Notes: generated by a model not told the origin, from the sequence alone. A DNA stretch of 64,000 nucleotides from Flavobacterium caeni (GCF_900101895.1 NZ_FMVF01000003.1:105215-169214); one strand, 5' to 3'; shown: positions 48,013 to 57,606, counted from the first letter of the stretch. A program made the numbers and translations.

Positions 48013-48876
48013 CTAGAAGTGCAAGGTAAAAAATAATGTCATCTTATCCTGCATGTCGTCCAATTGTTCTACGGTCCATCCGATGTGTCCCATGTCGTAT
48101 TCATGGTACTCATTGTACACCAGGTTCTGGTTGAGTTTGTTGTGCACGATTTGGCCTTGCGATTCGGGAACCAAGGTGTCCTGGTTGCCATAAAGCAGGA
48201 TGGTTTTGGGCGAAAGTAGCGAAATATAACGCGACGGACTCACTTCATTGTACAGCGCTGGGTTGGATACATAAGTAGGGTAGTCGCCTACAAAATAGCG
48301 CAAGCCCGTCGTGAACAGGTCGTTGCCTTCGTAATTCGGGTCGCTGAAATCGGCCGGGCCTACCATGCTGCACACGGCCTTGACCTGACGCCGCGTGTCG
48401 TACCGGTAGCTGTACAACATAGACAGGTGTGCGCCTGCGCTGACGCCTACCATCGCGTAATTTTTTGACAAATGGTACTCGCCTGTGCGGTCGTTCAGGT
48501 GTTTGATGGCGGCGGCAATGTCCTGTATTTGCCGCGGATAACCAATGTTCTCGAGCGTACCGAGCCGGTAATTGATGTTTACGATGGCATGGTTCGGGAA
48601 ATTGGTCTTGAGGTAAACGACCAAAAAATTGAGTTCGGCCTTGTCGCCTTCTTTCCAGCCGCCGCCGTGTACCAGCAGGAAAACCTTGGTCAGGTTGGCG
48701 ACACGACCGGCGGGCAAATAGATGTCCATTTTTTGTTCGGGGTCGTCGCCATAGGACACGTCGAGGATTTGTTTGGCGAACTCTGGGCTCATCGGGGTTG
48801 TCGTATCGGCATCGGAATCGGAGTCACATCCTAAGAACAATGCGGCAATCAAGGTAAGCAGGAACATTCGTTTCAT
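48013..48876 (-). CDS. Alpha/beta hydrolase lipoprotein (BD-FAE/esterase-like), paralog 2
   Basis: The 287-residue lipoprotein (lipobox Cys17 in LIAALFLGC) shares the HGGGW, GVSAGAHLSMLY and D-M-G-H-I-G-W motifs with paralog 1 downstream. It appears to be an extracytoplasmic esterase or peptidase of the same specificity class. The ATG at 48876 opens the lipoprotein signal; codons upstream were rejected. Sequence divergence from the paralog is considerable, so the duplication is not recent. Confidence 0.85.
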   Translation of the reverse strand: MKRMFLLTLIAALFLGCDSDSDADTTTPMSPEFAKQILDVSYGDDPEQKMDIYLPAGRVANLTKVFLLVHGGGWKEGDKAELNFLVVYLKTNFPNHAIVNINYRLGTLENIGYPRQIQDIAAAIKHLNDRTGEYHLSKNYAMVGVSAGAHLSMLYSYRYDTRRQVKAVCSMVGPADFSDPNYEGNDLFTTGLRYFVGDYPTYVSNPALYNEVSPSRYISLLSPKTILLYGNQDTLVPESQGQIVHNKLNQNLVYNEYHEYDMGHIGWTVEQLDDMQDKMTLFFTLHF

Positions 48877-48960
48877 CGTTGTCGGTTTGAGGTTACGACG
48901 CAAAAATAGAACGCGAAAGTTTCGAAACAATTATAGTTTATGGGGATTGTGTTATAGAAT

Positions 48961-49019
48961 TGTGGATTTGGTTATTCGTGGATTCGGTTATTCGGACGAA
49001 ACAAATAACCAAATCCACA
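48961..49019. repeat. 16-bp tandem word repeat with perfect 16-bp inverted copy
   Basis: GTGGATTTGGTTATTC is repeated at once with one mismatch. TGTGGATTTGGTTATT (48961-48976) pairs perfectly with AATAACCAAATCCACA (49004-49019). The next base begins a CCGAG element. Confidence 0.75.
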
Positions 49020-49050
49020 CCCGAGTCCGTAGGCCGAACTGAACGAAGTT
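49019..49050 (+). repeat. CCGAG..CCGAACTG dispersed element, copy 3
   Basis: The sequence is ACCCGAGTCCGTAGGCCGAA followed by CTGAACGAAGTT, flanked on both sides by AAATCCAC. Confidence 0.6.
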
Positions 49051-49068
49051 AAATCCACGAACAAACAC

Positions 49069-50118
49069 TTACTCGCTTATGCGAATCTCAAACATCTTAT
49101 CCCAATACTTGCCCGTCACGAAAATCGTCTTGGTCTTGGGGTTGTAGGCGATGCCGTTGAGTACCTCGGCTTCTTTGCTCGTAACTTGCTTGCGCAACGC
49201 CGACAAATCGATGGCGCCGTGCACCGCACCCGTAGCCGGATCGATCACCGCGATGACGTCTTTTTGCCAGATGTTGCCGTAAATCTTGCCGTCGATCCAT
49301 TCGAGTTCGTTGATGCTCTTGATCTTGGTGCCGCCCGTGTAAACGTTTACATAGTCGTTGATTTTTTGCGTGGCCGGGTCCATGATCCACAATTTCTCGG
49401 TTCCGTCAGAGAAGTAGATGTTCGTGCCGTTGTTGGTCATGCCCCAACCCTCGACCTTGCGGTCGTAATGGAACGTCTTTTCCTGTTTGAGCGTGTTGGC
49501 GTTCCAAATGAAACCCGTCATGTCCTGCCATGTCAGTTGAAAAATTTTGCCGCCGATTACCGTGATGCCCTCGCCAAAAAACTCGGGATCCATGTTGACC
49601 TGCTTGTAGGCAAACCCGGTCTTGTAGTCGAACTTCCTGAAGTACGAAGCGCCCTTTTGTCCGGTGCTTTCGATAAGTGTATCGCGGTAAAATTCAAGCC
49701 CTTCGGTAAACGCTTTTTCGTCGTGCGGATAGGTGTTCACCACCGTATAGTTATAAATTTTTGGGGTCACGTTCGAGATCACTTCTATGCGGCCCTCGAC
49801 TTCCTCGGCCTTGGCATCGCCCTCGAAATACACCAGCGCCTTGAGGCTTTGGTACCCCAACTTTTGGTCTTTGAGCGCAAAAGCCATGGGTTCGCCTTTG
49901 TTCGATCCGACGTTTTTGTCGTTCACATAATACACCACACTGTCGATGGCTTTACCTTCCGGATTCTGGATGGCCAGCGAAGCCGTTTCGGTAGGGGCGT
50001 ACTGCTGTTTGAGTTGGGCCGCGTCGAACGCGAAGAATTTTTTGTCCCCGTCCGAACAACTGGAAATCGATAGTAAGATGCTTAAAGAAATGAAAGCGAA
50101 TGTATTAGGTATTCTCAT
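49069..50118 (-). CDS. Glutaminyl-peptide cyclotransferase (plant/bacterial type) lipoprotein
   Basis: The 349-residue lipoprotein (lipobox Cys21 in LLSISSC) has an N-terminal beta domain of about 95 residues. A five-bladed propeller of the plant-type glutamine cyclotransferase family follows: FTEGLEFYRDTLIESTGQKG, FGEGITVIGGKIFQLTWQ, EGWGMTNNGTNIYFSDG, ELEWIDGKIYGNIW. It converts N-terminal glutamine of exported proteins to pyroglutamate. Many secreted flavobacterial proteins here expose Gln after signal cleavage (…AQ), which fits. It should sit in the envelope. Confidence 0.93.
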   Translation of the reverse strand: MRIPNTFAFISLSILLSISSCSDGDKKFFAFDAAQLKQQYAPTETASLAIQNPEGKAIDSVVYYVNDKNVGSNKGEPMAFALKDQKLGYQSLKALVYFEGDAKAEEVEGRIEVISNVTPKIYNYTVVNTYPHDEKAFTEGLEFYRDTLIESTGQKGASYFRKFDYKTGFAYKQVNMDPEFFGEGITVIGGKIFQLTWQDMTGFIWNANTLKQEKTFHYDRKVEGWGMTNNGTNIYFSDGTEKLWIMDPATQKINDYVNVYTGGTKIKSINELEWIDGKIYGNIWQKDVIAVIDPATGAVHGAIDLSALRKQVTSKEAEVLNGIAYNPKTKTIFVTGKYWDKMFEIRISE

Positions 50119-50172
50119 GGCTGTTTTTTACGACAATAAACGAAAAAGGCAAACGTTTATGCGGGTTTGCCC

Positions 50173-50202
50173 TTGCGAAAATACAAAAAGATTGTATATT
50201 TG
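50173..50202 (+). promoter_or_regulatory. ffs: SRP RNA promoter
   Basis: TTG (50173-50175 as T-T-G), a 19-bp spacer and TATATTTG (50195-50202) match the flavobacterial vegetative promoter exactly, five bases before the mature RNA begins. Confidence 0.85.
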
Positions 50203-50206
50203 CAAC

Positions 50207-50300
50207 GGCAAGTCCTACACGACCAGCTCCTGTAGAATCCTCCAGGGTGGGAACACAGCAAAGGTATACGGTTGTAGCGGTGCGATGTAGGTCGCTTGCC
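50207..50300 (+). ncRNA. ffs: Signal recognition particle RNA, bacterial small type
   Basis: The RNA of about 94 nt starts GGCAAGTCCTACACG and ends GTAGGTCGCTTGCC, and its ends pair. The apical domain contains the Ffh-binding core (CAGGGTGGGAA...AGCAAAGGTA), which matches the bacterial 4.5S/small SRP RNA consensus. It binds Ffh to target nascent membrane proteins. A T run follows at once, and a second hairpin terminator lies at 50321-50350. Confidence 0.95.
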
Positions 50301-50320
50301 ATTTTTTTTTGAAATTTTGT

Positions 50321-50350
50321 AATCTTCCGTTAGGAAGATTTTTTATTTTT
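50321..50350 (+). terminator. Second SRP RNA terminator
   Basis: AATCTTCC-GTTA-GGAAGATT is followed by a T-rich tract. Confidence 0.85.
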
Positions 50351-50354
50351 ATCA

Positions 50355-50520
50355 GGAGCTATTTGCTTCGCCAGTTCGGCCTTTGGCCTCGGGTCCGGCT
50401 TTTCGCAGTATCTTTTGTTCCATAAATTCCACAAAAGGATACTTGCTGTAAATGCCTTTTTTTAGGCATTCACCGAACACCTATTTAAATATTAACTAGG
50501 TGAGGTAATCCGGGCTAGGG
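50355..50520 (-). repeat. CCTAGCCC...AGCTCC dispersed element, copy 4
   Basis: On the minus strand it runs CCCTAGCCCGGATT, a variable part, ATCCTTTTGTGG pairing with AACAAAAGAT, then CTGCGAAAAGCCGGA, an embedded CCGAGGCC..GGCCGAACTGGCGAAG element and AGCTCC. Confidence 0.68.
50366..50394 (-). repeat. CCGAG..CCGAACTG dispersed element, copy 4 (nested)
   Basis: On the minus strand it reads CCCGAGGCCAAAGGCCGAAC then TGGCGAAG, inside the CCTAGCCC element between its AGCCGGA and AGCTCC parts. Confidence 0.6.
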
Positions 50521-50529
50521 CTCCGTCGT

Positions 50530-50614
50530 TCGAAATTCGTTAATCGTTATTCGACATTCGTCATTCAAAATTTTTGAATATCGAACCGATGATCAACGAA
50601 CACCGAATGTCGAA
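50530..50614. repeat. Cruciform of iterated TTCGACATTCG words
   Basis: TTCGACATTCG (50550-50560) pairs perfectly with CGAATGTCGAA (50604-50614), with an inner ATTCAAAA / TTGAAT pairing. The same words occur at 6629-6690. Confidence 0.6.
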
Positions 50615-50663
50615 GTTTACGTTTCTTTTTGAATTGACCAATATCAACCTAAAACAACCTACC

Positions 50664-51062
50664 ATGAAAAAGTTAATCATCGCACTGCTGTTTACATCAG
50701 CCGCACTCGCCCAAGACACCGACGCCAAATACGCCGCATTTGCCAAAGAATTCGAAGCCTACCGCGACAATCCAGAAGTTTCCTCAGAAAACTCCACCAT
50801 CAAGCCCGCACCATGCGGACAATACAACCTGGCCTACATGGTCACCGAAAAAGGCGGCAAGGAATACGTCAACACGCCACCGCCCAAAAAGTTGTGCGGC
50901 GATTTGAACCGTTTCGACAAAAGCAAAAACCCCAACGCGCCCGCCGATTGGACCTATGAAATCAAACCCATCGGCAACCGTTATTACGTGATCCGCGCTA
51001 ACAAATCGGGCGCCGATAGTGTGCAGGAAGTGTACTATTACGAAAGAAAAGTGGCCAAGTAA
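50664..51062 (+). CDS. Small secreted protein of unknown function, 132 aa
   Basis: I do not recognise the family. A signal peptide (MKKLIIALLFTSAALAQ) is followed by about 115 residues with two cysteines (C52 in APCGQYN, C80 in KKLCGDL), which may form a disulfide. It is rich in Tyr/Lys/Pro (YVNTPPPKKLC, GNRYYVIRANKSG, EVYYYERKVAK). The ATG at 50664 opens the signal; 30 codons upstream lie in the word-repeat region. It probably acts outside the cytoplasm. A terminator follows at 51097. Confidence 0.7.
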   Translation: MKKLIIALLFTSAALAQDTDAKYAAFAKEFEAYRDNPEVSSENSTIKPAPCGQYNLAYMVTEKGGKEYVNTPPPKKLCGDLNRFDKSKNPNAPADWTYEIKPIGNRYYVIRANKSGADSVQEVYYYERKVAK

Positions 51063-51274
51063 TTTGAAAATTTGAAAATTTGGAAATTTGAAAATGGGTT
51101 TGTCGAAAATGGACAAACCTTTTTTATTTGTCGTTGTTAGATTGGTCAAAAAGAAATTCGTGTCCCTGGCGGAACAATTAGACGTCGGGTTAATATTTTG
51201 CCTAAATTTGACACGACATTTGAAGGCACTCCGCATGCATTTTCAAATTTCCAAATTTTCAAATTTCCAAATTC
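51063..51274. repeat. Iterated AATTTGAAA words as widely spaced inverted arms
   Basis: About 32 bp of GAAAATTTGAAAATTTGG-type sequence after the stop codon of the small secreted protein gene (51063-51095) reappears inverted as TTTCAAATTTCCAAATTTTC just before the SDR gene (51239-51274). Confidence 0.7.
51097..51127 (+). terminator. Terminator after the 132-aa secreted protein gene
   Basis: A perfect GGTTTGTC / GACAAACC stem is followed by eight T. Confidence 0.88.
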
Positions 51275-52072
51275 ATGAAAGTTGTCCTCATCACCGGCGC
51301 CTCATCCGGTCTCGGCAAAGCCATCGGCGAATACCTGCACCATAAGGGTTTTGTCGTTTATGGCACGAGCAGAAACCCAGAAAGAATCACCAACTCGGTA
51401 TTTCCGTTGCTCAAACTCGACGTCAGGAGTGTCGAGAGCATCCAACACGCGATTGCCGAAGTTATCCGTATTTCGGGCCGTATCGATGTGGTGATCAACA
51501 ACGCCGGCGTGGGTATACTCGGGCCGCTCGAGGAAATCCCAACCGACGAGATCCGCAACAATTTCGAAACCAATTTGTTTGGCCCAATCGAGGTCATGAA
51601 GGCTGCGTTGCCGCACATGCGTTTGCAAAAATCAGGACTCATCATCAACATCACCTCTATTGCGGGTTACATGGGCTTGCCGTACCGTTCGGTGTATTCG
51701 GCGTCCAAAGGCGCGCTCGAGCTCGTTACCGAAGCCTTGCGTATGGAAGTCAAGCCGTTCAATATCGAGATCACCAATGTTGCGCCAGGCGAGTTTGCGA
51801 CCAACATCGCCGACCACCGTTACCATGTTCCCGTTGCTCCTTCATCGGCTTATGCGGCCTATGGGCGTACGATAGCCGAAATCAACAGCCAGGTCAGCGC
51901 GGGAGACGATCCGGCCAGGATGGGCGAGGCGATTTACCGCATCATCAATACACCAAAACCAAACGGGCATTATAAGGTTGGGCCGTTTTTGTCTAAATTC
52001 TCGATTGTACTCAAACGCATTTTGCCCGATAAGATGTACGAAAAGATGCTGATGAACCACTATAAATTGTAG
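51275..52072 (+). CDS. Short-chain dehydrogenase/reductase (SDR)
   Basis: The 265-residue classical SDR has the cofactor motif T-G-A-S-S-G-L-G (TGASSGLGKAIG, 6-17), N-N-A-G (VINNAGVG near 80), catalytic Ser in NITSIAGYMG, and Y-x-x-x-K as YSASK near 150. An Arg after the first helix region (GTSRNPER) suggests NADP(H). The substrate is unknown; the hydrophobic C-terminal third with KRILPDKMYEKMLMNHYKL resembles SDRs acting on lipids or retinol-like molecules. The ATG follows an inverted word repeat directly, so its leader must be unusual. Confidence 0.9.
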   Translation: MKVVLITGASSGLGKAIGEYLHHKGFVVYGTSRNPERITNSVFPLLKLDVRSVESIQHAIAEVIRISGRIDVVINNAGVGILGPLEEIPTDEIRNNFETNLFGPIEVMKAALPHMRLQKSGLIINITSIAGYMGLPYRSVYSASKGALELVTEALRMEVKPFNIEITNVAPGEFATNIADHRYHVPVAPSSAYAAYGRTIAEINSQVSAGDDPARMGEAIYRIINTPKPNGHYKVGPFLSKFSIVLKRILPDKMYEKMLMNHYKL

Positions 52073-52163
52073 TTTGTAGCAGATTTTGTGTTTTCTGTCG
52101 CGGTTGCGTAAACCTTTCTTAAGAAATGCATCCTGTAAGTAATTCAACTTACACCGCATCATC

Positions 52164-53231
52164 ATGAAGAAGACTATCATTGCGATTGCAGTATTTTTAT
52201 GCCTTATTCCGGCATCGGCGCAGCAAACCAAACGGGTTTTATTTTTAGGCAACAGCTACACCTTTGCCAACAACATACCACAAATGCTTGCCTATGCAGC
52301 CGAATCGGCGGGGAAGAACCTGGTTTTTGACATGAATGCACCAGGTGGTTATTACTTGGGACAACATGCGACCAATGCAGTATCGCTGGCAAAAATAGCG
52401 ATAGGGAATTGGGACAATGTGGTGCTGCAGGACCAAAGCCTGGCGATGGCCTATCCGGGTTATTTCATGAACAACCTGTCGGCGAATGTTGCATTGGACA
52501 GTATTATCAAATCGCACAATCCGTGTGCGCAGACCATGTATTTCGCGACCTGGGGCCGTAAAAATGGCGGTACCTATGTTTGCGGCCAGCCGTATTGCGA
52601 CCCACCGGAAGTAATCGTACGGGATTATTTTGCGATGGACAGCGACATTGAGTCGCATTATCATTTTTTTGCCGATTCGCTGAAATCGTCGATGGCGCCC
52701 GTGGGTGCGGTATGGCGGTACATCAGACAAAACTACCCGTCGATTGAATTGTTTGCGCCCGATGAAAGCCACCCAACCTTGGCCGGAAGTTACGCCGCGG
52801 CCTGTTGTTTTTACGCCACGATTTTCAGGAGCGACCCATCGTTGATTGTCTTTGACGGTGGTGTGCCAGCTGAGCACGCAACGCAAATCAGGAATGCCGC
52901 CAAGCAAGTCGTTTATGACCATCTCCTGCAATGGAATGTAGGTTTGTATGACGATTTGCTAGGCGAAAGCTGCGCGGTGTTGCGGGAACCTACAAAACAA
53001 AAAGGCCGATTCGCGATTTTCCCCAATCCTACGCAAACGATGCTGCACTTTAGAATTCCTGCCGATTTAGAGGTGGGCACCATTGCTATTTACAACAGTC
53101 TTGGGATTTTGATGAGAAGCATTACTGTTGAATTAAAATCTTTCGAGATTGATGTGAGCGACTTGCCCACCGGATTGTATCTTATTGTTAGCGGTGATTT
53201 TGCCGCCCCCTACAAGTTGATTAAAAAGTGA
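52164..53231 (+). CDS. T9SS-secreted SGNH-hydrolase-like protein (DUF4886-like)
   Basis: The 355-residue protein has a signal peptide (MKKTIIAIAVFLCLIPASAQ) and an SGNH-like core. The block I motif is FLGNSYTFANN (Ser31) and the C-terminal block V is PDESHPTLAGSYA (Asp and His near 200-204). The last 70 residues (FAIFPNPTQTMLHF, then LPTGLYLIVSGDF) form a type A T9SS sorting domain. It should be an esterase or acylhydrolase exported across the outer membrane. The substrate is unknown. Confidence 0.85.
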   Translation: MKKTIIAIAVFLCLIPASAQQTKRVLFLGNSYTFANNIPQMLAYAAESAGKNLVFDMNAPGGYYLGQHATNAVSLAKIAIGNWDNVVLQDQSLAMAYPGYFMNNLSANVALDSIIKSHNPCAQTMYFATWGRKNGGTYVCGQPYCDPPEVIVRDYFAMDSDIESHYHFFADSLKSSMAPVGAVWRYIRQNYPSIELFAPDESHPTLAGSYAAACCFYATIFRSDPSLIVFDGGVPAEHATQIRNAAKQVVYDHLLQWNVGLYDDLLGESCAVLREPTKQKGRFAIFPNPTQTMLHFRIPADLEVGTIAIYNSLGILMRSITVELKSFEIDVSDLPTGLYLIVSGDFAAPYKLIKK

Positions 53232-53349
53232 TGTGTGGGTCGTATAGCAAAGATTCGAAGTGAAAACTTTCGTGAAGAGGAATAAAAATCGTACTTTCGC
53301 GGCGAGGAATATCTGATAAATGTAAAAACAACACTTAAAAATAATCCAA

Positions 53350-54006
53350 ATGAAATTTTTTATCGACACGGCCAACCTCAATGACATTGCAGAAGCGCAG
53401 GCATTGGGCGTTTTAGATGGGGTGACCACCAACCCGTCGCTGATGGCCAAGGAAGGCATTACCGGAAGAAACAACATCTTGAAACACTACGTCGACATTT
53501 GCAACATCGTAGACGGTGATGTGAGTGCCGAGGTGATCGCGACCGATTTCGAAGGCATGATCAAAGAAGGTGAGGAGCTGGCCGAACTGCACGAGCAAAT
53601 CGTCGTGAAGATCCCGATGACCAAGGACGGTGTCAAGGCGTGCAAGTACTTTACCGAGAAAGGCATCCGTACCAATGTGACGCTGGTGTTTTCGGCAGGG
53701 CAGGCATTGCTCGCGGCCAAAGCAGGCGCTACGTTTGTTTCGCCATTCATCGGCCGTCTCGACGACGTTTCTACCGACGGCTTGAACCTGATCCAGGAAA
53801 TCCGCGAAATCTATGACAACTACGGCTATGAGACGCAAATCCTTGCCGCGTCGGTACGCCATACGATGCACATTGTCAACTGCGCGAAAATTGGCGCCGA
53901 TGTCATGACCGGACCGCTGTCGGCCATCTTGGGCTTGCTCAAGCACCCGCTTACCGATATCGGATTGGCGCAGTTCTTGGCCGATTACGCCAAAGGCAAC
54001 AAATAA
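53350..54006 (+). CDS. fsa: Fructose-6-phosphate aldolase / transaldolase-like protein
   Basis: The 218-residue protein belongs to the small transaldolase family (TalC/Fsa type). It has [13 protein letters not shown] at the start, [13 protein letters not shown] near 25-37, the Schiff-base lysine in [11 protein letters not shown] near 86, and ASVRHTMHI near 165-173. It would act as transaldolase in the pentose phosphate pathway, or as a fructose-6-phosphate aldolase; the two cannot be separated by sequence alone. A TACTTTCG box lies about 50 bp upstream. A strong terminator follows. Confidence 0.92.
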   Translation: MKFFIDTANLNDIAEAQALGVLDGVTTNPSLMAKEGITGRNNILKHYVDICNIVDGDVSAEVIATDFEGMIKEGEELAELHEQIVVKIPMTKDGVKACKYFTEKGIRTNVTLVFSAGQALLAAKAGATFVSPFIGRLDDVSTDGLNLIQEIREIYDNYGYETQILAASVRHTMHIVNCAKIGADVMTGPLSAILGLLKHPLTDIGLAQFLADYAKGNK

Positions 54007-54009
54007 TTT

Positions 54010-54045
54010 AAAAAGAAAAGCGGCTCAAAGCCGCTTTTCTTTTTA
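54010..54045 (+). terminator. fsa terminator
   Basis: AAAAGAAAAGCGGC / GCCGCTTTTCTTTT forms a perfect stem with loop TCAAA. Confidence 0.92.
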
Positions 54046-54117
54046 AATTATATTTTCTATTAATTATTATTTATTATTCGTCCGCTGTTATAATAAAAAA
54101 TAGCAATAGACAATAAA

Positions 54118-55575
54118 CTATCGCTCCGCCAGCGCATGCAAATGTCCGCTGTCTTTTTCCAACGGCTTGTCGCGCAGTTCGTTTTCAAAATCGACGTCGA
54201 AAATGTTGGTAAAGGCATTTTTGATCTTGCCGTCGCCACCTAAGATAATGGTGCGGTGTACTTTGGTGATCGCCCATTTGTTCTTGAGGTCTTCGAAATC
54301 CTTGCACCGCAATTCGACAATGCCGTCTGTTTTGTATTTCTCAAGCAGCTTGGTCCATTTTTGCTGGTCTTTGTCGAGACAAACCGCCACAAACTGGTAA
54401 TCCGGATGCTTGACTTTAAGGTCGTGCACTTTTTTGTGCGCGGCTTGCAAATGCGATACGAGGTTTTCGGTCCAAAAGAACAGCACGGTCTTTTGTGTCG
54501 TGAGCGACGACGAAGAAATCTTTTTATCGTTGGCATCCACCAAAATCACTTCGGGCAACGGATTGCCGCTGGTGAGTTGCTGGATGGCGCGTCCAATTTT
54601 GAGGATTTCATTCTTTTTGCTCTTGTCGGTAGACAATTCGCGGTAGGAGGCGAGGAACTTTTGGTTGTTCACCATGTTCTGGTCTTCGAGCAAATAAGTG
54701 AAAGCGATGTTGTTCAAGATGGTGTTCTTGACCTTTTCGTTCTTGATCAAGGTGTCGGCAATGTGCAACTTGTTGATGTTGGTCTTGAGCGCCAAATCCA
54801 CCTCGGTAAAATGGTTGTGGTAATTGATGGCCGCCATGTTGTTGAGCATGTGCGTCAAATAGGCGACAAAAGGCGAAAAGTTGATCAGGTCGTCGTCGTT
54901 AAAATCGATCGACTTGCGAAAGTCGTAATAGCCTTTGGGCAACTTTTCGACCACATCGTTGCCCGTACGGATTTGGTGCACTTGCGGATAAATTTCCTTT
55001 TTCGAGAAATGATGCAAATCGAGCGCGGCTTTGGCGTAACGGTCAAAATCGTCGCTCCATTTGAGGTCTTCCTTTTTACTTCGGTAGAACTCCTCACGCG
55101 AGGCGTACGACGAATCGATGCTCGAAAGGAACTGGTCTACATCGTAATCGAATATCTCGAAAATCTTGCTGCGGTCGTCCTCGTTCTTGAGATAAAGGTT
55201 CATCAAAAAGTTGTTCTTTTGGTCGCCGCGTCCGCAAAAAACCACCGAATTGTCGAAGTCGCGCGCATTGACGCGTACCATGATGCTGTCGTTTTTGTCG
55301 AAATAAACGTATTGGTATTCGGGCAGGTTCTTGAACGAATACATGCCCGGCGTGAGCGAATCGAATTTGATGAAAAAACGGTTGTTCTTGTCGAGTGCAA
55401 CGCTGTCGATCACCTCGGAATTCCTGCAAAACAGCACATAAGGGCTGGTTGGGTTGATCACCTCGCCGCCAAAGTAAGCGGTGTAATTGTCGCCTTTGAA
55501 TCCTTCGCACGAGCAAAAGAGGCCTAGGGCAGTGGAGCAGGACAATAAATAGTGAAGTGCTTTTGGGATGTGCAT
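54118..55575 (-). CDS. TlpA-like lipoprotein with thioredoxin fold lacking CxxC
   Basis: The 485-residue protein has a lipoprotein signal (LFCSC near 20-23), an N-terminal beta domain of the DUF4369 kind, a long helical middle part, and a C-terminal thioredoxin-like domain. In that domain the expected W-C-x-x-C is replaced by FFWTENLVSHLQ, so no redox pair remains. It is probably a structural or binding relative of TlpA-type disulfide reductases. The start at 55575 fits a TATTTTTG box at 55593-55600 (minus) with a 13-base leader; an ATG at 55587 would give a leaderless message. Confidence 0.8.
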   Translation of the reverse strand: MHIPKALHYLLSCSTALGLFCSCEGFKGDNYTAYFGGEVINPTSPYVLFCRNSEVIDSVALDKNNRFFIKFDSLTPGMYSFKNLPEYQYVYFDKNDSIMVRVNARDFDNSVVFCGRGDQKNNFLMNLYLKNEDDRSKIFEIFDYDVDQFLSSIDSSYASREEFYRSKKEDLKWSDDFDRYAKAALDLHHFSKKEIYPQVHQIRTGNDVVEKLPKGYYDFRKSIDFNDDDLINFSPFVAYLTHMLNNMAAINYHNHFTEVDLALKTNINKLHIADTLIKNEKVKNTILNNIAFTYLLEDQNMVNNQKFLASYRELSTDKSKKNEILKIGRAIQQLTSGNPLPEVILVDANDKKISSSSLTTQKTVLFFWTENLVSHLQAAHKKVHDLKVKHPDYQFVAVCLDKDQQKWTKLLEKYKTDGIVELRCKDFEDLKNKWAITKVHRTIILGGDGKIKNAFTNIFDVDFENELRDKPLEKDSGHLHALAER

Positions 55576-55627
55576 ATTCCGAATCATGTAAACAAAAATA
55601 TCCAGTTACACCCAATATTACTGTTAA

Positions 55628-57343
<1,716 letters not shown>

Positions 57344-57350
57344 CGATAAG

Positions 57351-57374
57351 GCCCGCTCCATGCGGGCTTTTTTA
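57351..57374 (+). terminator. ABC-F gene terminator
   Basis: GCCCGC-TCCAT-GCGGGC is followed by a T tract. Confidence 0.9.
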
Positions 57375-57432
57375 TAGAAGTAAAAATCCCACAAACCAAT
57401 CGGCCTGCTGGATTTTTGTCCAAACCTATATT

Positions 57433-57606
57433 TTACTTGCTTCCGCCCAATTTGCTGACGGCAAAAACAATCAGGGCAATCACGGCGATGACCAGAAAGA
57501 TGCCCACGGCCATACCGGCCTCGAAGATGGCTTCGATTACGTCACAAGAAGTAACGCCCATTAGCATGAGCGGTAAAAGCAACAGGGCGAGCGTTCTTTT
57601 TGACAT
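57433..57606 (-). CDS. 57-residue lipoprotein with one membrane helix
   Basis: Translation of the minus strand gives a 57-residue protein. It has a Lys/Arg start (MSKRTL), a hydrophobic signal with lipobox MGVTSC (Cys21), DVIEAIFEAGMAVG, and one transmembrane helix (about 34-51, IFLVIAVIALIVFAVS), ending KLGGSK. The lipoprotein anchor plus a membrane helix suggests an inner-membrane location. Similar tiny proteins are common in flavobacteria and have no known function. The gene is too short for most automatic gene callers. Confidence 0.75.
   Translation of the reverse strand: MSKRTLALLLLPLMLMGVTSCDVIEAIFEAGMAVGIFLVIAVIALIVFAVSKLGGSK

Larger units (their letters stand above)
50301..50663. other. 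363-bp gene-free region after SRP RNA
   Basis: It holds a terminator (50321-50350), a minus-strand CCTAGCCC/AGCTCC element (50355-50520) with an embedded CCGAG element (50366-50394), and a cruciform of iterated TTCGACATTCG words (50530-50614). Confidence 0.7.

Noticed and set aside
50207-50300. Possible tRNA or riboswitch
   Set aside because: End pairing, the CAGGG..GGAA..AGCAA core and length identify SRP RNA; there is no CCA end or cloverleaf.
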